Shown here in pieces: positions 1 through 4,990 of a DNA stretch of 5,155 nucleotides. Every line of letters begins with the position of its first letter. Within the stretch, counting starts at the first letter, position 1. The notes under the pieces are model-generated. The model did not search any database, was not told the DNA's origin, and saw nothing but the letters and a program-made list of their open reading frames with translations. The position numbers were made by a program, and so were the translations under genes. Source of the DNA: Gemmatimonadota bacterium (GTDB lineage Bacteria; Gemmatimonadota; Gemmatimonadetes; Longimicrobiales; Longimicrobiaceae); contig JAHWJJ010000357.1 in the NCBI GenBank assembly GCA_019348475.1, positions 1 to 5,155 of the forward strand, written 5' to 3'.

Positions 1-126
1 GCGATGTGGGGACTGCAGTTCTTCCATCGTGAGCTCGGCGCCGCGGTACCGCAGGTGGGGCTGGATGCCCGGTCTGGTACGTACACGCGAGGTTTGGGCC
101 CGTTCCGGCAACGGCGAACGGCCGTT

Positions 127-224
127 TCACACAGAGACATGGAGGGGCACGGAAAGAACTACAAGGAAGGGGTTCTCTGCGCCTTGTAGTTCCCTCCGTG
201 GCCTCTGTGTGATCGTTTTTTCTT
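127..224 (+). terminator. Long imperfect inverted repeat followed by a T tract
   Basis: Three paired blocks form one long stem. Positions 127-136 pair with 203-212 (10 bp), 148-153 with 195-200 (6 bp), and 156-166 with 182-192 (11 bp), with a 15-base loop at 167-181. The left arm carries an 11-base bulge (137-147) opposite only two bases (201-202), and a 2x2 mismatch separates the inner blocks. T6 followed by CTTT starts at 216, four bases past the stem. A transcript moving rightward would therefore have a terminator-like end here, although the stem is far longer than a standard intrinsic terminator. It may instead be a dispersed intergenic repeat or a mobile miniature element. No clear plus-strand gene ends just before it in this window. 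Confidence 0.5.
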
Positions 225-235
225 TCGAAATCGAA

Positions 236-266
236 GCGGGGCGGCATCCTGGTGATGCCGCCCCGC
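236..266 (-). terminator. GC-rich hairpin just downstream of the aldehyde dehydrogenase
   Basis: A perfect 13-bp stem pairs 236-248 with 254-266 around a 5-base loop (CTGGT). It begins 7 bases past the stop codon of the minus-strand dehydrogenase gene. Reading in the gene's direction, the stem is followed by TTCGATTTCG, which is T-enriched but not a clean T run. The position and stem strength support a transcription terminator or 3'-end stabiliser for that gene. The weak T tract is the main reason for caution. Confidence 0.6.
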
Positions 267-273
267 CTGGGGC

Positions 274-1773
274 TCAGTAGGGAGAGCCGCCGTAGTTGTC
301 GATCTGCGCGCGCTGGAGTTTGCCGGAGTAGTCCACGTAGCAGACCTTGGTCTCCGAGTAGAACTCGTAGACCTCCCAGCCGCCCTCGCGGTGGCCGTTC
401 CCCGTCTGCTTCACCCCGCCGAAGGGCAGGTGCGCTTCGGCGCCGATGGTGGGCGCGTTGACGTAGGTGATGCCGTTGTCCAGGTCCTGGAACGCGCGGA
501 AGCTGGCCACCGCGTCGCGCGTGTAGATGGACGAGCTGAGCCCGTACTTCACCTCGTTGTTGATCCGGATCGCCTCGTCCAGCTCGTCGAAGCGGATCAC
601 CGACAGCACCGGTCCGAAGATCTCTTCCGTCGCCAGGCGCGAGCCGGGCTTTACGTCCGTGAAGATCGTCGGCTGAAAGAAGAAGCCGTCATCCAGGCCG
701 TCGCCGGTGGGCCGCTGGCCGCCCAGCACCAGGTTGGCCTCGCCCTGCCCGATCTCCACGTACTGCTCCACCTTCTGCCGGCTGGCCTCGTGGATCAGCG
801 GGCCCACGTCCACGTCCTTCTCCAGCCCGTACCCCAGCTTCAGGCCCTTCGCGCGCTCCATCAGCCGCGCCACGAAGTCGTCGTGGATCTCGCTCTGCAG
901 CAGCAGGCGGCTGGTGGCCGTGCACCGCTGCCCCGTGGTGCCGAACGCGCCCCACAGCACGCCGTCGATGGCCAGATCCAGGTCCGCGTCGCCCATCACG
1001 ATCTGCGCGTTCTTGCCGCCCATCTCCAGCGACAGCCGCTTGTGCATCCGCCCGCACGTCTGGGCGATGACGCTCCCCGTCTCCGTCGACCCGGTGAACG
1101 AGATCACGGGGATGCCGGGATGCTCCACGATGGCGGCGCCCACCTCTTCGCCCAGGCCGTGGACCAGGTTCACCACGCCCTTCGGAATCCCGGCCTCCTC
1201 CAGCACCTCGACCAGCAGCGCCACCGTGTGCGGCGTGTCCTCGGCGGGCTTGATGACCACCGTGTTCCCGCAGACCAGCGCCGGGAACATCTTCCACGTG
1301 GGGATGGCGAGCGGAAAGTTGAAGGGGGTGATCAGTCCGCAGACGCCGATGGGGCGCCGGTAGCTCATCGCCCACTTGTTGCGCAGCTCCGACGGAACGG
1401 TGTGGCCGAACAGGCGTCGCCCCTCCACCCCCGCGTAGTAGGCGGTGTCGATCCCCTCCTGCACGTCGCCGCGCGTTTCCTGCAGCGTCTTCCCCATCTC
1501 GCGCGTCGCCGCCTTGGCGATCTCGTCCTTGCGCTCGGTCAGCAGGTCGCCCACGCGGCGCAGGATGTCGCCGCGCGCGGGGGCCGGCGTGCGGCTCCAG
1601 TCGGGGAACGCCGCGCGCGCGGCGGCAACGGCGCGGTCCACGTCCTCGCGTCCGCTGCGCGGAAAGCTGCCGATGAGGTCCGACTGCTTCGCCGGGTTGC
1701 GGTTCTCGAAGTATTGGCCCGTCGACGGCTCCACCCACTCGCCGCCGATGAAGTTCTTGAAGGTGTCCGCCAT
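274..1773 (-). CDS. NAD-dependent aldehyde dehydrogenase family protein
   Basis: This complete 499-residue cytoplasmic enzyme should oxidise an aldehyde to a carboxylate with NAD(P)+. The length is normal for the ALDH superfamily. The N-terminal NFIGGEW motif is at residues 7-13. The oxyanion-hole Asn152 lies in TPFNFP. Lys175 and Glu178 in KPAEDTP are the residues that bind the adenine ribose, and Glu at this place usually means NAD+ preference. The cofactor motif FTGSTETG is at 226-233, the general base Glu250 in LEMGGKN, and the nucleophile Cys284 in GQRCTA. EEIFGPVL (383-390) and PFGGVKQTGNGHR (450-462) complete the fold. No active-site residue is missing. The start is the ATG at 1773, supported by the conserved N-terminal motif, although no good Shine-Dalgarno precedes it. 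The substrate cannot be read from sequence. The C-terminal part recalls bacterial semialdehyde dehydrogenases such as alpha-ketoglutarate semialdehyde types, but the ALDH7 signature is absent. No pathway partner lies beside it, and it is divergent from the lipoprotein gene at 2099. Confidence 0.95.
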   Translation of the reverse strand: MADTFKNFIGGEWVEPSTGQYFENRNPAKQSDLIGSFPRSGREDVDRAVAAARAAFPDWSRTPAPARGDILRRVGDLLTERKDEIAKAATREMGKTLQETRGDVQEGIDTAYYAGVEGRRLFGHTVPSELRNKWAMSYRRPIGVCGLITPFNFPLAIPTWKMFPALVCGNTVVIKPAEDTPHTVALLVEVLEEAGIPKGVVNLVHGLGEEVGAAIVEHPGIPVISFTGSTETGSVIAQTCGRMHKRLSLEMGGKNAQIVMGDADLDLAIDGVLWGAFGTTGQRCTATSRLLLQSEIHDDFVARLMERAKGLKLGYGLEKDVDVGPLIHEASRQKVEQYVEIGQGEANLVLGGQRPTGDGLDDGFFFQPTIFTDVKPGSRLATEEIFGPVLSVIRFDELDEAIRINNEVKYGLSSSIYTRDAVASFRAFQDLDNGITYVNAPTIGAEAHLPFGGVKQTGNGHREGGWEVYEFYSETKVCYVDYSGKLQRAQIDNYGGSPY

Positions 1774-1848
1774 TGCTGCTGTCGCCCGGCCGGAGGATTG
1801 ACAAGGATCGCGCGGCTCACCGTGAACCGGTGCGTCGGGAAGCCGCGC

Positions 1849-1876
1849 AATCTAACCGCTGCGGCAATCCGTGCAA
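1849..1876 (-). promoter_or_regulatory. Possible sigma70-type promoter for the aldehyde dehydrogenase
   Basis: On the minus strand TTGCAC (1876-1871) and TAGATT (1854-1849) are separated by 16 bases. The match is 3 of 6 to the -35 and 4 of 6 to the -10 consensus. It lies about 75 bases upstream of the dehydrogenase start, a sensible distance. The match is weak and high-GC phyla use variable promoters, so this is only a candidate. Confidence 0.22.
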
Positions 1877-1954
1877 CGCGGGGCCGACGCTCACGTGCCG
1901 TATGCGCCATCGTGCGGACCAAAAGCACTCTCGCGCGAGCCGCGGGGACGGACC

Positions 1955-1987
1955 CACGTGGCGCACGTGCACCCACTTGCGCGTGGG
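1955..1987. promoter_or_regulatory. Clustered CACGTG palindromes, possible operator
   Basis: CACGTG occurs at 1955-1960 and 1964-1969, nine bases start to start, with a third copy at 1892-1897. The same stretch holds CCCAC at 1953-1957 and 1972-1976 and its inverse GTGGG at 1983-1987, so several short inverted repeats overlap. The location between divergent genes fits a regulator site. GC-rich DNA makes such palindromes by chance fairly often, and no regulator gene is in the window. Confidence 0.25.
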
Positions 1988-2005
1988 GCCGAACGTGTAG
2001 ACAAT
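1977..2005 (+). promoter_or_regulatory. Possible promoter for the small lipoprotein gene
   Basis: TTGCGC at 1977-1982 and GACAAT at 2000-2005 are separated by 17 bases. The -10 element matches TATAAT at four of six places and the -35 matches at three. Transcription from here would give a leader of roughly 85 bases containing the hairpin at 2034-2064. The element overlaps the inverted-repeat cluster at 1953-1987, which would suit repression. This is a weak candidate based on pattern alone. Confidence 0.22.
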
Positions 2006-2033
2006 ACGAATGCCGACAATCTCGTCGCGAGCG

Positions 2034-2064
2034 GCCGCGGCGTACCTCTGCACCGAGCCGCGGC
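2034..2064 (+). other. GC-rich hairpin in the leader of the small lipoprotein gene
   Basis: GCCGCGGC at 2034-2041 can pair with the identical, nearly self-complementary block at 2057-2064, giving an 8-bp stem with a 15-base loop. The 9-base word GCCGCGGCG is also a direct repeat (2034-2042 and 2057-2065). It ends 34 bases before the ATG, leaving the ribosome site free. It could affect mRNA stability, or be chance in GC-rich sequence. Confidence 0.25.
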
Positions 2065-2098
2065 GCCCGCGTGTTCCTTCCGCCGTCCAGGAAGCCCC

Positions 2099-2449
2099 AT
2101 GCGCACACCCCGCTCCGTACTGCTCGCGTCCCTCGGCGTGCTGGCCATCGCCGGCTGCGGCCGCGAAGCCGCCACCCCCGTGGGCCCCGGCGCCCTGTTC
2201 TCCGACTCGGACTCGCTGTGGAGGCTGGACCCCGCCGACACCACCACCTGGGCCGGCGACTGCTCGACCCTCGAATCGAGCGAGGCGAGCTACCCCACCT
2301 TCTGCCGCGACACCACCTCCTCGTCCACGTCGTCGTACATCTCCACCGCGGCCATCGCCACCACGAAGACCGACACGACGGTGGGCGAAGACTCGATGCA
2401 GTCCGGCTACGGCAGCCCCAGCACCGGCGGCATCGAGTACGATCCCTGA
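2099..2449 (+). CDS. Small Ser/Thr-rich predicted lipoprotein, function unknown
   Basis: The gene encodes 116 residues. The start is the ATG at 2099, with AGGA at 2089-2092 six bases before it. The first 20 residues form a lipoprotein signal peptide: Arg near the N-terminus, a hydrophobic stretch and the lipobox IAGC with the lipidated Cys20. The mature protein is about 97 residues and is probably anchored to the inner or outer membrane facing the periplasm. It has no recognisable domain. It is rich in Ser, Thr and Asp, especially at residues 71-95, and has two more cysteines (55 and 69) that could form a disulfide. The C-terminus is Gly/Ser-rich and acidic (GIEYDP). The low complexity suggests a flexible, perhaps surface-exposed segment. 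Codon third positions are strongly G/C, which supports real coding. The gene appears to stand alone, with a terminator-like hairpin after it. I do not recognise a family. Confidence 0.8.
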   Translation: MRTPRSVLLASLGVLAIAGCGREAATPVGPGALFSDSDSLWRLDPADTTTWAGDCSTLESSEASYPTFCRDTTSSSTSSYISTAAIATTKTDTTVGEDSMQSGYGSPSTGGIEYDP

Positions 2450-2521
2450 GCGGCTGGAAGGCAACGGATACGCGCCCACGTTCCCACGTGCGGGAAGAAT
2501 GCTTTTCCCGGTTGACCTCAC

Positions 2522-2563
2522 GAGCGGGCTGCGCGACTCGCGCGAAGCCCGCTCTCTCGTTTC
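2522..2563 (+). terminator. Intrinsic terminator-like hairpin after the small lipoprotein gene
   Basis: GAGCGGGCT at 2522-2530 pairs with AGCCCGCTC at 2546-2554. After one mismatch, an inner CGCG/CGCG block (2532-2535 with 2541-2544) closes a 5-base loop. TCTCGTTTCG follows the stem at once. It begins 72 bases past the stop at 2449 and upstream of the next gene, so it probably separates the two transcripts. The T tract is interrupted, which lowers certainty. Confidence 0.6.
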
Positions 2564-2623
2564 GTCCAGGCCCCGCCGTCGAGCATCGAGAACCTTTCAG
2601 GGCCCGTAGCCGGAACGAGCGGC

Positions 2624-2652
2624 GCCCCCGCCATGCGGAGTCACACGGGGGC
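2624..2652 (+). other. Hairpin upstream of the propeptide-like gene
   Basis: GCCCCCG at 2624-2630 pairs with CGGGGGC at 2646-2652, a 7-bp all-GC stem with a 15-base loop. It lies 60 bases upstream of the next start codon. It may be a leader structure or chance. No T run follows, so a terminator is unlikely. Confidence 0.22.
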
Positions 2653-2712
2653 GGTTCTGCGCGTTGTGTTGTGCCAGCACCTGCGATCCACACCCTCCGC
2701 TCGTCGCGCACG

Positions 2713-3390
2713 ATGCTCACGACCCGCCCCTCCTCCTTTCTACCGCGGCCGCGCACGGCCGCCGTGATGGCGCTGGCGCTGGCCGCCGCGCTCGCCTCCT
2801 GCGGCGATCCGCTGGGGCCGGACGTCGACCGGCAAGAGACGCCGTTCTATTACTCCGAGGACCAGAAAATTTACCTGACCGTGTATCCGGCCCGTCTGAC
2901 GGTGGTGCCGGAGGTGGAGGCGGATACGGGCCGCATCCGCACCGTGCTCACCCGTCGCGGCCTCTCGCCGGATTCCATCAGACCCATGCACGTGCCCCGG
3001 CACTGGTTCGTCCACCTGCCGCCCCGGACCTCGGCCAGGCGCGCGGAGGACGCCGCGCGCTGGCTGCGGCTGGACACGGGCGTGCGCTTCGCCAGCGCGG
3101 CGTACCGGCGGCGCGACCTGAACTGTCCGCTCTTCCTGGTCAACCGGCTGGTGGCGAGGTTCCGGCCCGATGCCGATCCAGAGGCAATCGAGCGCCTCAA
3201 CCGGGCCACCGGCGTACGGAACGAGCAGGTGAACCCGTCGGGGGTGCGATGGTACGAGTATCCACCGCAGATGGCGGCCACGCCGCTGGAACTGGCCGCG
3301 CACTACCACCGGCAGCCGATCACGGAATGGGCCGACGCCGACCGCATGGACTCCTGCCTGCGGATCGGGGTCGGCGAGGCCACACCCTGA
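2713..3390 (+). CDS. Predicted lipoprotein resembling the propeptide of S8 (subtilisin-type) proteases, no protease domain
   Basis: The gene encodes 225 residues. The signal region has basic residues at 5-14, a hydrophobic segment at 16-28 and the lipobox LASC with Cys30, so the mature protein should be membrane-anchored in the envelope. Residues 45-134 (from PFYYSEDQKIYL) look like the first N-terminal subdomain seen before secreted S8 proteases of Bacteroidota-like bacteria. Residues 143-210 look like a fervidolysin/I9-type prodomain: a beta strand LVARFRP, a helix PEAIERLNRATGV, a strand VRWYEYPP, a helix TPLELAAHYHR and a final strand TEWADADR. In such proteases the catalytic domain follows directly. 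Here the protein ends 15 residues later and no Asp/His/Ser protease motif is present downstream. It could be a stand-alone protease inhibitor, a folding chaperone, or a remnant. Cys138 and Cys215 might pair. No Shine-Dalgarno is visible before ATG 2713. An alternative start at Met19 (2767) would leave too short an N-terminal region. The family assignment is from memory of sequence patterns. Confidence 0.78.
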   Translation: MLTTRPSSFLPRPRTAAVMALALAAALASCGDPLGPDVDRQETPFYYSEDQKIYLTVYPARLTVVPEVEADTGRIRTVLTRRGLSPDSIRPMHVPRHWFVHLPPRTSARRAEDAARWLRLDTGVRFASAAYRRRDLNCPLFLVNRLVARFRPDADPEAIERLNRATGVRNEQVNPSGVRWYEYPPQMAATPLELAAHYHRQPITEWADADRMDSCLRIGVGEATP

Positions 3391-3427
3391 GCAGGCCACC
3401 CACTTTCTCTCTCGACCAGGATTCGTC

Positions 3428-3856
3428 ATGCGCCACAGAGTGCTCGCGGCCGCCGCCCTGCTGCTGAGCGCGGCACTGGCGGCCTGCTCCGGGAACCCGG
3501 CGGCCTCCATCCGCGGACCGGAGGTCGATCTCGCGTTCGGCATCCAGCGGTTGCAGAACGAGCCCGCGTTCGTCGTGACCGGCGGCGTAGGCGAAGTAAC
3601 CATACGCGGCTACTTCCGCGCGCCATGCACGCCCTACGAAGCGCGCGCCGAGACGGATCTCGCCACCGGCACGCTGACGGTCCGCCTGCTAGGGCAGCAG
3701 CCCCGCGCCTGCCGCGATGCCGTTGTGAACCTGGGATACCAGGCCGACGTGCGCGCCCTCGCCGCCGGGGAGTACCGGCTGCACGTCATCCACACCCTCC
3801 CCGCCACCAGCTGGCCCGCAGAAATGGTGGTGGATACACAGGTGACGGTACGGTAG
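3428..3856 (+). CDS. Small predicted lipoprotein, probably beta-rich, function unknown
   Basis: The gene encodes 142 residues, starting at the ATG at 3428 with AGGA at 3418-3421 six bases before it. The signal peptide has Arg2/Arg4 or nearby basic residues, a long Ala/Leu core and a lipobox ending LAAC with Cys20. The mature part alternates hydrophobic and polar residues in short strands (AFVVTGGVGEVTIRGYF, TGTLTVRLLG, AGEYRLHVIH, EMVVDTQVTVR), which suggests an Ig-like or other beta-sandwich fold. Cys67 and Cys95 could form a disulfide in the periplasm. It starts 37 bases after the propeptide-like gene with no terminator between, so the two are likely cotranscribed and may work together, for instance at the outer membrane. 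I do not recognise a named family. The signal peptide and ribosome site make the gene call itself firm. Confidence 0.83.
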   Translation: MRHRVLAAAALLLSAALAACSGNPAASIRGPEVDLAFGIQRLQNEPAFVVTGGVGEVTIRGYFRAPCTPYEARAETDLATGTLTVRLLGQQPRACRDAVVNLGYQADVRALAAGEYRLHVIHTLPATSWPAEMVVDTQVTVR

Positions 3857-3911
3857 AGCTGGCGGCGCGGGACGACAGACGGGTGGCCCCCATTCCTTTG
3901 AGGATCCGGCC

Positions 3912-3998
3912 TCACATCCCCATCCCGCCGAGCGCGAACACGCCGCTCAGGACGGCGGACCAGAACGCCCACAGCTTGTAGAAGGCAAGCTGCGGGCG
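3912..3998 (-). pseudogene. 3' remnant of a membrane-protein gene, start missing
   Basis: Read on the minus strand, the frame ending at the TGA at 3912-3914 gives arginine-rich sequence, then LAFYKLWAFWSAVLSG, then a short hydrophobic Gly/Met-rich tail. This is a convincing C-terminal transmembrane helix, with basic residues on its cytoplasmic side. From 3992 down to the stop nearly every codon ends in G or C, as in the real genes here. The frame stays open only up to about 4034 and contains no ATG or GTG upstream of the helix. The rest of the gene is not in the window: from about 3995 rightward the DNA codes on the other strand. I read it as the surviving tail of a gene cut by a rearrangement. 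The original protein cannot be identified from about 28 residues. Confidence 0.55.
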
Positions 3999-4018
3999 AC
4001 GCGCGGCCGTGGGCGGAC

Positions 4019-4023
4019 GGAGA
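4019..4023 (+). promoter_or_regulatory. Shine-Dalgarno-like GGAGA before the GTG at 4031
   Basis: GGAGA lies seven bases before the GTG that is the first possible start of the truncated propeller frame. In the intact gene this stretch would encode residues Asp-Gly-Asp within a propeller repeat, so the match is probably accidental. It could nevertheless allow translation of a cytoplasmic, signal-less product. Confidence 0.3.
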
Positions 4024-4030
4024 CCTGGCC

Positions 4031-4990
4031 GTGTTCACGACGATGTTCGACCGCCGCGTGGTGGCCCTGGACGCGCGCACCGGCGCCCCCCGCTGGTCGC
4101 GCACGCTCCCGCTGCTGGTACAGGGGCAGTACCTGCCAGGGGGCAACGTGCTGGCGCACGCGGACCTGCTGCTGGTTCCCGGGTGGGACCTCTTCGCCCT
4201 GGACCGCGCCACGGGAGAGGTGCGCTGGCGCTACTCGCCCCAGGCGGAGTACCCGGCGGCCGCCGGCATTGCCCTGGATGGCGGCCGGGTCTTTTCGCCG
4301 GGGGCGCAGCGGATGCACGCGGTGGACGCCGCGACCGGGGCGCCGCTGTGGGTGGCGGACGTGGGCGAGCGGCCTTTCGCGCCGGTGGCGGCCGACGGGG
4401 CCGTCTACTTCGGCACCCGCGCGCGCATCGCGGGGTCGCCCGTCCTGGGGGTGGGGCACGCGGTGGCGCTGAGCGCGGCGGACGGACGCGTGCTGTGGCG
4501 CACGCCGCTCCCCGGGCACCCGCAGTTTCCCAACGAGGGCGGCGCCAACCGCCCGGGCGCGCTCGCGCACGACCTGTTCATCATCGCGGGCCGCAGCGGC
4601 CGCGTGTACGGCCTGGATCGCGGGACCGGCCAGGTGCGGTGGGAGCACGTGGGCGCCACTGCCTACGAGTCCGGCGTGGCCGTCCTGGACGGGGTGGCCG
4701 TGGTGGCCAACCTGCGCGGGGACGTGGAGGGGCTGGACGCGGCGACGGGGCGGCGGCTGTGGACCACGTTGCTGGGCAGCTCGGTCACCACCCCCATCGT
4801 GGCGGATGCCGGCTGCGCCCTGGTCACGCTGGGCGCGGTGATCTGCATCGACGCGGAGGGCCGCATCCGCTGGCAGTCGGGCGGCGACGCCCAGGCGGGA
4901 CCGTCCTACCTGACCTCCGCCCGCGCGGCGGAGGGGCGCCTGTTCGTGGGGAGCACGGACGGGTTCCACGCGCTGCGGATGGCCCGATGA
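4031..4990 (+). CDS. PQQ-type beta-propeller repeat protein, 5' truncated
   Basis: The 319 residues from GTG 4031 consist of beta-propeller repeats of the PQQ/BamB (pyrrolo-quinoline quinone repeat) type. The closing motif of each blade recurs at regular spacing: VVALDARTGAPRW (10-22), LFALDRATGEVRW (54-66), MHAVDAATGAPLW (95-107), AVALSAADGRVLW (144-156), VYGLDRGTGQVRW (192-204), VEGLDAATGRRLW (232-244), a degenerate VICIDAEGRIRW (270-281), and a last strand FHALR (312-316). This suits a seven- or eight-bladed ring. Such proteins are normally exported and act as scaffolds or, less often, bind PQQ; no dehydrogenase active site is seen. Coding clearly extends upstream of the GTG in frame (WADGDLAVFTT) to about 3995, but no start or signal peptide exists there and a stop lies at 3899-3901. 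The gene has therefore lost its N-terminus. Its TGA overlaps the next ATG (ATGA at 4987-4990), indicating translational coupling. The product may be non-functional. Confidence 0.85.
   Translation: MFTTMFDRRVVALDARTGAPRWSRTLPLLVQGQYLPGGNVLAHADLLLVPGWDLFALDRATGEVRWRYSPQAEYPAAAGIALDGGRVFSPGAQRMHAVDAATGAPLWVADVGERPFAPVAADGAVYFGTRARIAGSPVLGVGHAVALSAADGRVLWRTPLPGHPQFPNEGGANRPGALAHDLFIIAGRSGRVYGLDRGTGQVRWEHVGATAYESGVAVLDGVAVVANLRGDVEGLDAATGRRLWTTLLGSSVTTPIVADAGCALVTLGAVICIDAEGRIRWQSGGDAQAGPSYLTSARAAEGRLFVGSTDGFHALRMAR

Larger units (their letters stand above)
1774..2098. other. Divergent intergenic control region (325 bp)
   Basis: No gene is supported here. Open frames cross it, but they lack a start with a ribosome site and do not resemble proteins. 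It separates the minus-strand dehydrogenase from the plus-strand lipoprotein gene, so both promoters should lie inside. It contains three CACGTG palindromes (1892-1897, 1955-1960, 1964-1969), a direct repeat of GACAAT (2000-2005 and 2015-2020), weak promoter-like pairs on both strands, and a GC-rich hairpin at 2034-2064 in the probable leader of the lipoprotein gene. Confidence 0.6.

Noticed and set aside
1..126. Possible start of a minus-strand gene (ATG at 27-25, reading MEELQSPHR) and an alternative plus-strand frame from position 4
   Set aside because: Only nine codons of the minus frame are visible, and no Shine-Dalgarno precedes the ATG. The opposing plus frame has equally good third positions and runs into the inverted repeat. 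Neither can be preferred.
1871..2098. N-terminal extension of the small lipoprotein frame upstream to 1871
   Set aside because: The extension would bury the signal peptide 76 residues inside the protein. ATG 2099 has a ribosome site and directly precedes a proper lipoprotein signal.
2512..2540. TTGACC at 2512 as a -35 promoter element for the propeptide-like gene
   Set aside because: No -10-like sequence lies 16-18 bases downstream, and the region is occupied by the terminator-like hairpin.
391..3390. A 999-codon open frame on the plus strand running antisense through the aldehyde dehydrogenase
   Set aside because: Only its last 225 codons (from 2713) look like protein. The rest is a GC-rich shadow of the dehydrogenase with Arg/His/Leu-rich nonsense composition.
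3899..3914. Small stem TGAGG/CCTCA between the third lipoprotein gene and the membrane-protein remnant, considered as a terminator
   Set aside because: The stem has only 5 bp with a 6-base loop and no T run on either side.
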